A DNA stretch of 64,000 bases from Ricordea florida (taxonomy: Eukaryota; Cnidaria; Anthozoa; Corallimorpharia; Ricordeidae): the NCBI GenBank assembly GCA_949710005.1, contig OX453277.1, positions 1,439,501 to 1,503,500 on the forward strand, in the 5' to 3' direction. The position numbers and the translations under genes are program-made. The first letter of the stretch is position 1; each line of letters opens with the position of its first letter. The notes under the pieces were generated by a model that was not told the DNA's origin, did no database searches, and saw only the letters and a list, made by a program, of their open reading frames with translations. Of the stretch, positions 45,287 through 56,885 are shown one piece after another.

Positions 45287-46399
45287 CAACCTCGTTCCCA
45301 GGGCTTTTCCCTAGAAAGAAAAATGGCTGTGTCACAGCGTTTTGGGCATCCCCGCGTTTTGAGCATCCCCATTACCATATCCCTAGCGTTTTGGGCATCT
45401 CCTTCTCATATTACTGCAGCGTTTTGGGCATTTCCGGTACCCTCCCGGAAGGCTTTACAAAGCAAGGCAAAACAACTCTTACAAAATTCGCCAAAAAGTT
45501 TGAGTATGACTTAAAATTAGAATCCTTGTTCTACGTGGCCAAGGAGAAGGATGGCACAGCTCTTCGACGAAATCGACTTGTTATCGCCGAGGAAGATAAA
45601 GCGAGGGTCTTCGAAGAGTGCCACTCTGCTCCTTTTTCTGGACACGCCGGCCGCGATAACACTCTGTGGAAAATCAAAGAGCGGTTTTACTGGCCTGATT
45701 ACTACAAGGACAAGATAGAAATGGTTAGTTACAAATTTTATTTGTTTGCTGATGATTTGAGGCCTCTGTAATTGTGTGACAGCCTTTCCTGTATCAAGTA
45801 GCGCTGCGGGGTTAAGTTGTACAGACCTCAAATGTCATGAATACCATGAATTCAACACCGCAAAACGCAGTTCTATTCATGTTTGTCTTTTGATTGCTTT
45901 GTTTAGTATTCTTGTTTTTGGCTGTTTGGAATCAGACGATCGCAGCTACCGGCGATTGTGGCATTGCTCGCTTGTAAACAGTTCTATTAAATAAAATTGA
46001 AAGCTTTGCAAACAATGAAGTGTTGTACCTCGAAGCGATGTTATGCGGTTGTAAATTTCAGTTTCGTCATGTTTTGAGCCAACGTTTACTGCCTATGGGT
46101 TTTTTTTTCTGCGCAATTAACCCGGCGAAAAGTGTCAGACGATATAATTCTAACAAACATCTACACTATTTAGCCGTAAATTCGTGATTAACAATTCCGA
46201 GTTTTCCCCAGTCTGAAATAATTTAGGCAAAGTCGAAGCGATCAGCGTTTTGGGCATCCCCCACCGGGGATGCCCAAAACGCTAGGGATATGGGAATGGG
46301 GATGCCCAAAACGCGGGGATGCCCGAAACGCTGTGACAGCGGACGGGAAAATTTTTCCGCCATTTTTCTTTCTGGGGAAAAGCCCTGGGAACGAGGTTG
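45287..46399. mobile_element. MULE-like long-TIR element with captured coding fragment
   Basis: Both ends share CAACCTCGTTCCCAGGGCTT in inverted orientation. Long imperfect arms of about 140-160 nt contain repeated CGTTTTGGGCATCCCC blocks. It is flanked by a perfect 9-bp duplication, GGTTTACTG (45278-45286 and 46400-46408). The termini are the same as in the 63-bp hairpin at 2843-2905. The interior carries an integrase zinc-binding-type coding fragment (45450-45724) and no recognisable transposase, a Pack-MULE-like arrangement. Confidence 0.75.
45450..45724 (+). pseudogene. Integrase H2C2 zinc-binding domain fragment
   Basis: The frame includes ECHSAPFSGHAGRDNTLWKI followed by RFYWPDYYKDK, the histidine-bearing half of the H2C2 zinc-binding domain that precedes the catalytic core in Gypsy, Ginger and GIN1/KRBA2-type integrases. 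It ends at a possible splice donor (ATG|GTTAGT at about 45724) and no catalytic core follows. It is inside the TIR element 45287-46399, so it looks like a captured exon. The upstream part of the open frame is TIR sequence. Confidence 0.55.
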
Positions 46400-46408
46400 G
46401 GTTTACTG

Positions 46409-47584
46409 TGGCATACGACTGATGGATTTGTATGAGAATGTACGGCAAAGTTCGTATATTGGAAGAAATGTTTGTAAAATTGAGCTAACCAAAATCCCAG
46501 TATGTAGCTATCAATTTGGCTGGTTTTGCGATCATCACAGTCGGCTTCAATCAGACTGCCTGGGCCTCGCGTCATGAAACCGCCTTACTGGGTTGGGTTT
46601 TAAACACCTTAATAATTGTGGCTTATTCGAGCCATTTGTAATTTCAACCTAGATTGCCAGTTGGCCTTAGAATAAACTATAAAACTTAATAATTTTGGAG
46701 TTTCCGTAAAACTATTTAGTGCTCCACAGAATCAAACACCACAACAATGTTTCAGACAGCATTGTAATAGTATGATTTATTTCATATTCTCAAATGGTTG
46801 GCTGGCTACCTTTAACAAGTTAAATGACGGTTTATTAGGTCCATTACAAAGGCTTGTTAGCCCTTTGAAGTCAGCAGCATTTTCAAGCAATCTTCTTCAA
46901 GCCTGAGTAGTCTATTTCTTCATTCTCCTGCAAGAAATATATTTGTCAACCTCACTCCAGGGTCTACGTATTAACAAATGGACTAGACAAGACCAAAATT
47001 GAAGATACTTCGTAATTTTTTATTCACATTTTAAAATCTTTTTACATTTTTATAGAATGAAGTATTTGCTGTTGGAATCCTATTTTCTTGTCCAGTGTTT
47101 AAGGAGATAAACTTGTTTTGAATCCCTTCGCGTATTTTCAGAGAGATTCCTATACTGTTTACGGATGAAATCTCTGACCAGATGGCTCAAGGAAATTGCA
47201 ACTAATTGTAACTAACTCGTGGCAAGAACAAAATCTCACTCGTTCGCAGCGCTCCCTCTTGTGATGATGGGGACTTTAAGCAAAACACAACGACGACGTC
47301 GACTACACGGCGGCACCGAACAATAGCGTTGATGAACGAAACAATGAAACTGCACGTGCAAAATACAGTCTGGTAGATTCCTTTGTCGTCCTCTGCAAAA
47401 CAACAAGCTGAAATGACTATTTTTCAGGTTTTCTAGAAGGCGTGAATGCACAACGACAAAATTGCCAAGAGAAATTTATAATGAACTGTGAACGGTTTAA
47501 GTTGGAAAAATCGGAGGTTTGAAAATTTATAGTGGTACGAAAATGAAACAAGCCGACCGCCATAGGTACGGGAGAAAAACAAAT
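46409..47584. other. Interval downstream of the ShKT gene
   Basis: Should include the 3' untranslated region of the ShKT gene. No coding exon, RNA gene or clear repeat was recognised. Confidence 0.4.
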
Positions 47585-50500
47585 TTATCCATTTTTTCGA
47601 ACATGCTGGTCCTCGTCGTCGTGGTCGTTCTTATCTTGCTTAAGCTCCTTATTATTGCTCTTGCCACTCGAACATAATATATTCATATCTTCTTGCCACC
47701 GTGTAATATCATCTGTATATGTTACCTGATGGCACTGCCCACATGATTTAGGACACGACTCCAGAAAATTCCGAACTTTCCAAAAGTTTTGTTTATCACA
47801 TTCAGATTTCCAAAGTCTGCAAGCGTGCAGATACCCGTCCACACAAGCTAGGGCACCAAGAAAGAGACATAATCATGTTTGTGAAAGATGTATTTTTCAG
47901 CACTGTCACAGCCAAAGTTGGGAAAAAGAAATCACATTTCTCCAAATAGGAGTCAAACCTACGCCGGATTTTCAACAAGTTTATGACTTGTGGGAGCAAA
48001 AGCAACAAACTAGGTTCATGGTGCAAACATCCTGCGTATTGCTAGGACTCGTCATTACATCCAAGTGAACTGGATGGATTAGCATAGAACATTTATGGTC
48101 CCACCCTTACTACATCAACAGGAGCTCATTACGTAATAACCTAGGAGAGAAACCCGAAGGAAATCAAGCACCTTGACGTGTTTAGATACCGAATAAAACA
48201 AGGCTTGTCTTGAACATTGGTTTTAGATCATTTCGTTTGAAAAGATACATGGTACTTGTGTTTTGGTCACATATCCAAGACCACGGGTGTCATTCAAAAT
48301 ACTCCGCTACTTGCTGTATTTTCAATTCTCTTCTTAGTCTTAAATATATGATAAAACACTTCAACTGTATTTGATAGTAGCTGTTTGTTAGAAATTAGAA
48401 TCCGTTTTAAATGTCACTGCTTGTTTGATATTTCCTTAAAATCGTTTTTTCCACCTTGCCTTACGTAAATTCGCTATACTTGAGGCAAACCAGTCATGGA
48501 ATTAAAACGTAGCAGAAGACGGGACTTGAACTCGAGTGCGCTCGGTCAGAAGTGCATTGCCTTATCCTCTAGACTTCGCTACCACCAAACTACGGCCCTT
48601 AACATTTTATCCATATCTTGGTAGCGGAGTTGTTAAATATTGTGAGGTTTGTTTAAAGAATCGAAACTGGTGCTGCGTCGGTGGGATTATCAAACAAGCC
48701 GAAAAAGTGCGTTTTAACGTCATAAGATAAAAAAGAAGGTTCGGAGTCGTGCAATAGTTTTAGTATTGCACGTTTTAGTAATACCCGTGGTGGGAAGTGG
48801 TTGAACATTGATAGAACCACTTGAAGGCACTTTACCTGGGCAATTACTGGGGTGTGTAACTACTTCGCCATTCCAACAGCAAATTTCTGAGGGATGATTC
48901 TGCTCACATCTCAGTCTAGGGCTAGGTGCCTCTGCGTAAAAAAAATAGAAAGCCTCCAGGAAAATCCGACTAGGACAGCACAAACCCGTATTTATGTTTC
49001 CACGAGCCTTACCATCTCTTTTCTAGTGGTTAGCGAGTCGGATTTCCGAATAGGAATCTAGAGTGCGAGTCCCGGTGATAACATTGTGTTCTTTCCTTTG
49101 ACAAGAAACTTATCTGTACGCTTATCTCCCACATGGCCGGGTTGTTTGAAGCAGGGTTAAGGTTAGACCAGGTAACCCAGGACAGTTACTGCGAAATTTA
49201 AATGCAGATATGAGAGCTTAAAAAGTACATTCAGTATAATTCTTTTTGAATACAATTTGATGATTGTATGCTCGGAAAAAAAAATAGAAAAAGTTATCGA
49301 GGAAACTGCTTTTTGACAAGAGGAAAAGGAACCCGGGTTAAAATTTAACCCTGGATTAGCGCTAATCGGCCCCAGGTGTAAAATGCTGGGTGTAACCCGG
49401 CGCTGTGTTGGACTAGCATTGTATCATTCTATGGCGGAGTAACAATACTCCAGGATACTTTATGCCACTGAAACCGGTACTGATAAGCTCAGTCCTTGTG
49501 GGCTTAAAACTGCGCCTTTACGTTTTTTTACCATTGCGCTATTTTCAAGAAATTTTGCTGATGGGTACCATTGCGTCGAGAATCTTCGAAAAGGTTCATT
49601 TCGCGTTGTTGTTTTGAAGAACACAACAAATATATGTACAGTCTTAACAAGAGATTACTACAGAGTTCACTAGGTGTTTTATACTTGTGGATAACATAAA
49701 GTTTATTCATTTAACTCACTGCAGAATCCGCAGAAGAAAGGGCAGTTCTCCATCAAGAAATCTTTCATCTTTTGAAAGGTGGTGTCGCAATAATTCTTGT
49801 ACTTATCGCAGATGATATTATCGGCACATAGCTTCACTAAAACAAAAGGAATACAAATTGAAGTGTGAGTCATGTTATATAAAGTTTTTCGTTTGCTTCA
49901 CGACGCAATCACTGCTGATGTGCATTGCAATGTTTCGATTACCTACTGCTGGAGTTTTTCAGACGATGGTGTCGACTGGTTACAGTGCACCGTTATTTAG
50001 TACTACGCTTGGTTGACCGCTTTGACTGGTGCATTTTGATCCTGCTATTGTTCTCGTCAATTGCTGTTTTTCTCAGAGGTTTGGTTTCTTGTGTTGGGGG
50101 ATTTTTAGTTAAAGCCTTAAATATTGACTTTAACAAACTTCCAGCAAAGACGAAATAGTCATAATAAGCTAGTCAACCGAACAAACGCTATTCCTCTAAG
50201 ATACTAGAACAGGGTCAAGCAAAGCTGGTATAACGTTACTGAACTAAACAAGTGAAAAGCATCAGTGATGGTACGTTACACCTCGTATACCAAAACCGCC
50301 ATAGTGCATGAATACGTTCGTTTCTGTACATGTGTCCCTCTGCTATTGACTCATTCATTTTTATTCTTTTTTTCGTCCTCCTCACATGTTCGTTTCGTGT
50401 TACTTTGCAATTAGGAGGACTGAAGCGACAAAAATTCAATATACACAGACCTAAAAGCAATGTAACTGCTGTCTTTCGGGGCCTAAATGCAGGACAAATA

Positions 50501-53254
50501 CAGTCGAACCTCATTATCTCGAGCTCGGTTATCTTGAAGTCCCCCGCGCTATCTCGAACTCAAATTCATTTCCCTTGAATTGTTTTTTCAGTCATTTACC
50601 ATCGGTTATCTCGAATCCTCGCTATCTTAAACTTATTTTTCGTTTTCCATGAGAGTTCGAGATAGCGAGGTTTGACTGTATCAAGAAATTCTCTCCAATG
50701 CCCAAAATTCTTTAATTCCCTAAGTATCGACATTCAATCTGCTGACACTTTGTTATCGGTAGACAGCCGGTCCAACTCTCATTTTTGGTACAAAGTTAAT
50801 TGGAAGGTATAACCTTTTATCGGAAAAATCCTGCAGGGGTTATACAGGATATATAGTGAAGAAAAATAAGAGAAGACCCTCCCCCTACATCCTTACTTGC
50901 ACATCCTTTTTTCCGTGGTCCATCCGCTAGGGTCTTTCTATCATCACAGCAGCCGTAGGGCCAATCTGTACACTCTGCAAATAGAGAACATACGATAAAA
51001 TATTTCATCAGTATTACAACAATCGTTTTCACAGACACAGTTATTTTAAGTGGGCTTTTGGCGCAAGTCTGGAGCTATAACTTAGAACATTTCAAACATC
51101 GTTTGTTATCAGCAAGTTATTAAAGTATTTTTTTAACATATAAAGATATATATATATATATAACTTTTTATATTTTTATTAAAAAAAGTTATTAAACAGC
51201 GGGAACCAGGGACCTAATAGCCTGCATTTGTGGAAATACTCACTCACGGATGTATTCCAGAATCAGGCTCTAAAGAAACCAATGCGTGTTACCCAGAATA
51301 AGCAGGAACTTTGAACTACCGTTTAATCATCGGTCAGCGCTAGTCCGCTTCCTAGGAACTGCACTTAATTGTTTGCTACTAGCAATAAGCTGACGGTCTC
51401 AATGTGGTGGTGGCTCTTACAACTAACGGTTAATATTCTGTTTTTTTTTTACGCCTAATGGCTAATTATATACAAATGTTTGGTCCGTTTTACGACTCTC
51501 AGCTATACAAAAGTGGGTAGAACATATTATACGAGCCCCGTTTTGATTGACTGCAGTCAAAAGAACTGCGGCACAACAACAAACTATTTTATAAATCAAT
51601 CTTACGGCAGAATCTGCAAGTCTTTGCGCAACGCGCTCTTGCCCACTTTTCTTGCGCCTTATTTTGACAAAGCCCACTGGAAGCGAAGACAGCGCACATA
51701 GCAGGCCGGAAGACGTCTCTACACATATTCACCTTTACTTCTGTAAAGAAATGGAACAAATTGAATTGAAAAGTCTATGAAATATGTTATCACTCATCGT
51801 GGATAATCGGTCATGATAAATCCAGGATCAATGTCAGTATCTGGGCAACTATTCACCTACCCCTCCCCTAACCCAACAAGTTATAATAAGTTAAAAAGTT
51901 AGCGTTAATGTTGATCCTAAGTCCATATTACAATTGATGTTATACAAGTCCATACTACAAACGATCCACTTCGCCGTGAGACAAATGAAAAAAATTCATA
52001 TAGCAACAACAAAGAGGTTAGTTTCTAAAGAAACTGGTGCTTCGTCGTAGGAGAATTGAAAGACAAAAAGATTGGTTTGTCAAACAAGTTGATAAACTGT
52101 GTTGTAATAAAGACCACTGTAACATAACAGAAGCTGAAGATTCTAGGGTCAGCCTTTCACTCTCAAGAGGGGCAAAACTGACCAATAACATTTAAGTACT
52201 CACGGCCAATCACATCATCTCCTCACCGAGCGACAGCCAATAACATCACAATGTTGAACGGAGACGTAAATACCCCACCTAACGACGCGCAGCTCTTATG
52301 TTATTCTTGGTCCTCTCCTTTTGTTAGTATCATACCATAAGCATTGTCCTTCAGTTACTATTAGAAACTCGAAAGAGGAAAAAAAGCTTTACGTAGAACA
52401 TCTATAAAACCCACCACAGAGTTCACAGGTTCGCGCGCATTTTGTCCTCATCCAGCCCTCATATCTTTTGTTCCAACATTCGCCAGTTTCTTTGTATCGT
52501 TCGCAGTTTTCGTGTTCATCCTTGCAGACTAGACAATACAAAACAAAACAAAAATGAAGCAAAAGAAAATATCTTCTTTTAGGGGCTTTTATGCCTTAAA
52601 CGCAAACTTATTATGGCTTATAACAGGGTCTGGAAGGGAATTCCCGGGATCCGGGATTTGATCAAAATTTGGTATGGGATTCGGCCGGAAAACACAAAAT
52701 TTATTGATGGGATTCAGGAATTGACTACTCTCCGAAAAGCGGGATTCCCTAACATTTTTGCAAGGGATACGTGATTTTTTGCCTGTCTATCGGGAACTCG
52801 GGAAATCTTCACGACCCGAATAAAAGTACCAGCAGCAGGAGAGAATCGGCCGGGTGAACACTAATCAAACCAAAAAGTGCGGGATGCGGGATTCCCGTAA
52901 AAAAGAAGCGGGAATACGAGATCAGAACACCCCCTTCCAGACCCTGTTATAAAGCTAGAGTTATGGTTCTTGTATTGTAAGTTGAACGAAAAAACATTAT
53001 TCTAGTTGTATATCGTGGAATCGCTAAACTGTTTCCACTGCAACACCTCTCATTTTTTCCTTAACTAGAATCAGATTAAAGGGCGTGAGCTAAGAACGTC
53101 CATTGAGTAGGACATATTTAGATTTGTTAATCAAAGTAACTATTACAATTAACTATGTATTAAAATTTACATTTACTGTTTTCTTACCGTCTGCTTCAAC
53201 GATTAGCCATAACCCAAAACCCATCAAAACAAGCAGCCGTGGTGCGCACTGCAT
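47585..53254 (-). CDS. Secreted modular protein with three ShKT domains
   Basis: Six exons, 53188-53254, 52415-52528, 50897-50974, 49720-49836, 48836-48931 and 47585-47847, all join in phase 1 and give 244 residues. Exon 1 is a signal peptide (hydrophobic core LLVLMGFGLWLIV). Exons 2, 4 and 6 each encode one ShKT domain with six cysteines in the family order (C-x6-C-x5-7-C, then C-x3-C-x2-C ending CxxC). Exon 3 encodes a YGCCDD...GP..GC motif like the cysteine motif in papilin-type matrix proteins, and exon 5 a CCWNG four-cysteine motif. The C-terminal tail is acidic and Lys/Asp-rich. ShKT domains occur in anthozoan peptide toxins but also in many enzymes and matrix proteins; the multidomain build favours an extracellular or matrix role. 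Function is not established. Introns hold several transposon pieces. Confidence 0.8.
47875..47930. repeat. Dispersed repeat shared with 16515-16570
   Basis: TTTGTGAAAGATGTATTTTT and CAGCACTGTCACAGCCAAA match, with a few changes, the stretch at 16518-16560 in GGT-B intron 7. This is an unclassified short dispersed repeat, here just upstream of ShKT exon 6. Confidence 0.45.
48525..48600 (-). repeat. tRNA-derived SINE-like relic
   Basis: The minus strand has GTGGTAGCGAAGTCTAGAGG (box A), an anticodon-arm-like middle and GAGTTCAAGTCCCG (good box B) at tRNA spacing. The flanks do not form a clean acceptor stem. It lies in ShKT gene intron 5. Confidence 0.55.
48640..48720. repeat. Fragment of the hammerhead-associated repeat
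   Basis: TTTAAAGAATCGAAACTGGT and GCTGCGTCGGTGGGATTATC align with the sequences that lead into the hammerhead-like cores at 52015 and 56665. No core is preserved here. Confidence 0.4.
49016..49080 (+). repeat. tRNA-derived SINE-like relic
   Basis: TCTAGTGGTTAGCGAGTCGG (box A), a possible anticodon arm with GATTTCCGAATAGGAATC pairing, and GAGTGCGAGTCCCGG (box B) occur in order at tRNA spacing. It lies in ShKT gene intron 4. Confidence 0.55.
50501..50678. mobile_element. Pogo/Tigger-like MITE
   Basis: Ends CAGTCGAACCTCATTATCTC and GAGATAGCGAGGTTTGACTG are inverted repeats flanked by TA on both sides (50499-50500 and 50679-50680). CAGTCRAACCTC termini with a TA duplication are characteristic of pogo/Tigger elements. 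Internal TATCTCGAA repeats are typical too. No transposase. It lies in ShKT gene intron 3. Confidence 0.8.
52010..52175 (-). repeat. Decayed Penelope-type hammerhead repeat
   Basis: The lead-in TAGTTTCTAAAGAAACTGGT and TCAAACAAGTTGATAA matches the element at 56660-56816. The core region at 52132-52170 (GCTGAAGATTCTAGGGTCAGCC) is a mutated version of the hammerhead core seen there. It lies in ShKT gene intron 2. Confidence 0.45.
52618..52952. mobile_element. 335-bp TIR element in ShKT intron 1
   Basis: Perfect 21-bp terminal repeats, TTATAACAGGGTCTGGAAGG at the left and the reverse complement at the right. The interior has repeated GCGGGATTCCC blocks. A second, right-half copy is at 54627-54814. 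It is non-coding. Confidence 0.8.
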
Positions 53255-56200
53255 TTCAGATTCACCTTGTACATGTATTCCGGCCTATAGTCAATTAACT
53301 GTTCAGCTCTCACTTTTGAACCGTCGGTAAAGTAACGGTGGAATCGTTTCTTCTGATCCTTTATTTATCATGAGCAGAAAAAACGAAACATCTGAACTAA
53401 CAGGAAGATTTTCACACGAAGTTTCATTTTTACTATCATTCTAAAACCTCATCGATTGTTAAGGGACTTCAACTCTAATTCCGGAGTGAAACAAATTTTT
53501 TAATGAAGCTCAAATATTTCATAATAAATGAAACTAATCGACGCAGTTATATGAGCAATTTAAGCAGTTGCAAAGTTGATACATGAAATTGCAAAGTTAA
53601 GACCTAAAAGGTTAAGAAATAAAAAGTTAAGGCTTGAATCAGAGAATCATATTAACCTTAATTGCAGCAGCTTACTCACGTCAAAGAATATTACTGCCAT
53701 AAAGCAAGTCGATCATTAATTTGTAATTAAACCATTATTAGACCGTACGTAATATAGCTGTGATTTTAGATGGTTACTATCGTGAACATCTGTGCGACTG
53801 TGTTGTAAAACGTGATTGTTTTAATAAACTATAATATAGACGGTTTTTTGTCCTTCGACAGCAAGCGATGATTCACTGTAGTTCAATACCGTTTTTATTA
53901 AGTGATTACAAATTGAATTCTAAACTGAATGGCTACTGAAAATCAACCTAGAATTAATTCATATGATATGAGGTTCCAATATTTGTACAAAGCTTTAAGT
54001 GTTGTTTCAGGCAAGAAAATGAAGTTTTAGATTTTAAAACAGCCCGGGGGTGGGGGCAACTAAAAAAAAAATAATACGGGAAAGCTCCGCCCCGAGGTCC
54101 GACCCCTTACCCTTTTATATACCATTTTTGGCACAAAAGATACCCCTTTCGTATACCTTCCATCGGAAAATAGTACCCCTATTTCATGCTGCGTGCTATA
54201 AATAAAAACAGTACAGTCATAAGGCATGTGTGTTCGAAATATTTTAATGAAAGGCCCTTTTAAATAATAATTATCAGGAGGGGGGATGAAAAATGAGCCT
54301 CGCAAGAAGAAATATTACACAATACCCCTCCTCTCAACAAAGGCAAATTAGCTCTGATCTCCCTCCAAATCTCCCAACAATTATGACGAAACCTCTCCCA
54401 AGCGCCACCTACAAATATCGTAAATACACCTGAAGTGATGAGTATAATTTTTAGCGAAATATCTTTGGTATTTGAATCTTTAAGTCAGTTTTTCAGTTCC
54501 CCCACCCCCACGTTCCCAGAAATTTACTTCCCCCCCCCCTCCCTAAGGCTGTGAGTTTACATTGTGCTCCTCTCGTTTTACTGCCCCCTCCTGATAATTA
54601 TTACACAGTCCCTTACATCAGCAAAACCGAATCAGCCAGGTGAACACTAATCAAACCAAACCAAAGACTGAGCTTATTTGATTAATAACTATCTAATTGA
54701 AGCGGTGAAAGTGAGGAGTGCGGGATTCTAGTGAAAAAGAAGCGGGAATGCGTGATCAGGAAACCCCCCGAACCTCCCCTAGCCCCCCCCCCCCCCCCGC
54801 TTCCAGACCCTGTATTCCTTTATCTCCGGAAATTCCTGCCAAGTTAGATACACTTGCTCAAAGGTTGCATATAAACACCCCACGCATTAATTGCAGTTTG
54901 ACTTAACTCCAACCTCTTGGACAAACAAGTTAACAAGCAGCTTGAGTAGAGTTTTTTGTTTTGACAGACAAGTGCTTCCTGATGAGTATTAATCTGTTAT
55001 TCAGTCGCACTCTCAGCGTGAATTTCGTCTGGGACGTGCCATGCAGGAGGTGAAGTGGAGAGGGACAAGCACAGCCTTTATTGAAAACATGTCCCAACTC
55101 AGTGTTCAGAGAGAGACCTTATTTCTCCTGAAATTATGAAGAGATGGCTTTCATAATCAAAACTTGCCTCTATATTTTTGAATCGAGCAGTGAATTAATT
55201 CTCAACAATAATAGTAAAACACACCAGTAACTAATGCAATCAGCATTATACGTTTTATATGCGTACGTAATATGGAAAGACTCTATGCAGAAATCGGCGA
55301 CTTTCAACATTTAGAATTAGGTTTGAAACGGGAGTTCTAACCGCGTTGCCTTATACGTTGGCACTGTGACGCGTTTCACTTATCAAAAATGTAAAGAATT
55401 GCTCGTGCGAATTGCGGTTTTATAACAAAAGACCGTTTATGGTTAAAAACTTAAGACCCATCAGAAATTAAACATAAAAGTAAAGGTAGCTTATCGCCCT
55501 AAATCGGATACAAGATCACGTATTTATGTTGTTATTTGAGAGCAATAGACAGATCTGAGATAGCTTGAGACAAGTCAAATCTAGCAAAGCCGGGTCAATG
55601 TACACATAAAAACATGCTTTTGTGGAATGTTTTTCACTTTGTAAGAGAAATAAACGGACATTGTATACTCTTTCTTAAGAGGGTTGAAAAAAAAGCGTTC
55701 TGTTTATCACACTACTCACTTTTACTCATTAGTAAAACTTCATCTCATCGTCTGCAGAGGAGAGAGGCCATTTTGTGCCTTCAAAATTGAGGGAAAACCC
55801 TCTGTAACAACATGTTTCACGTCTTGTTGCATGCAAAGATGCCAAACATCATCTGCATGTTTTGGATGATTTGTTTGTTTACTTTTTCTCCTTTATCATA
55901 GTTTTCAGCAAAAAAAAACCTATATTGTATAATGCTATATCACAGCATATTTCGATAGTTGAAGTGTACATTTTTGGGTGCTGGTCTCGCACGAAATTTA
56001 GTTCAATCGCGACTGAGCACCTCTTAATCGCGATTTAACTCGTTTAGTGCGACTACAGCCCATTGATAACTATGGAACAAACTATGAAAAAAAGGAAAAA
56101 TCATACCGCATTAATTGTTGAACAGCTGAAGTCTAGTATAATCAGAGTCACTGTACTTATCGTTCGCTGATATTGTGTTTTGGAATTTGCTGGTGGTAAG

Positions 56201-56640
56201 TGGAAGGAGAAACTTTCTTTCCAGAAATTGAGTTAGCAACTGCTTTGTTTTGTTTATGTTTATAGAAGAAAAAACTGGATATACTTGAAATGGTGATGTA
56301 AGCGAGGGTTTGAGATCAGTTATAGCCGACGGTATATGCAATATTCCATCTCTTGGAAAAAGCCTCCTGATCTGGCATAATGGCGTTGTCGTGTTTTGAG
56401 TTCGCTGTGACGGTTTTTCAGTTTTTTGTCAAGTTGAAACATCGTTAGCAAGGTTATAAGAGAACAGTATGACAGCCAGGTAAAGGCCGATTTGCTGTGC
56501 CCGGGTTTATGCTGCAAGTTTATGCCAGTTACGTTGCGGTGAAACGTTGTGGGACAAACTTCTGGAGATGGCATCAAACCATTCGATGTGTTCAAGGCTT
56601 GAAATGTAGTTACATCTTTGTGATTTCGATACCGAAGATG
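53255..56640. other. Interval between ShKT and TGF-beta genes, left part
   Basis: Divergent interval that should hold the ShKT gene promoter near 53.3 kb. Contains G- and C-runs (54035-54060 and 54785-54798) and one MITE half (54627-54814). A minus-strand frame at 56320-56748 was examined and not called. No other coding exon was recognised. Confidence 0.4.
54627..54814. mobile_element. Right-half copy of the 52618-52952 element
   Basis: GGTGAACACTAATCAAACCAAA, then GTGCGGGATTC, AAAGAAGCGGGAATGCG and the terminal CTTCCAGACCCTGTAT follow the same order as the right half of the element at 52618-52952. The left TIR is missing and an expanded C-run lies before the end. Confidence 0.7.
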
Positions 56641-56659
56641 TGCCATGTATTTTTTGTGG

Positions 56660-56820
56660 GGGTAGTTTCTAAAGAAGCTGGTGCTACCTTGATGGGGAAT
56701 TGAAACACAAGAGTTGGGATAATCAAACAACTGAGTTGATAATATCAAGTAATTTGTACCCCAGTAAGGTAATAGAGGGGGGTGCTGACGTTTCAGGAAT
56801 TAGCCCTTCGTCAGAGCAAA
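56660..56820 (-). ncRNA. Hammerhead ribozyme-like core in Penelope-type repeat
   Basis: On the minus strand CTGACGA (56814 to 56808), an AGGGCTAATTCCT stem-loop and GAAAC (56794 to 56790) follow in the hammerhead core order, and GTCAGC follows GAAAC. AGG and CCT pair as stem II. The neighbouring 120 bp is shared with 52010-52130 and 48640-48720. Such minimal hammerheads are known in the pseudo-LTRs of Penelope-like elements; no reverse transcriptase was seen here. Confidence 0.5.
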
Positions 56821-56885
56821 CACAGCTAATAACTTACAACTATACATGTATTTTTTCCATTGCTGAGAAAGTTTTCAATCGTTCT

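Noticed and set aside
49700..49720. In-frame stop after ShKT exon 4, which could make a shorter protein
   Set aside because: A strong donor (GCA|GTGAGT) precedes the stop and leaves phase 1, matching the next exon; readthrough remains possible as an isoform.
56320..56748. 142-codon minus-strand frame
   Set aside because: Overlaps the hammerhead-associated repeat and resembles no protein; probably chance or transposon noise.
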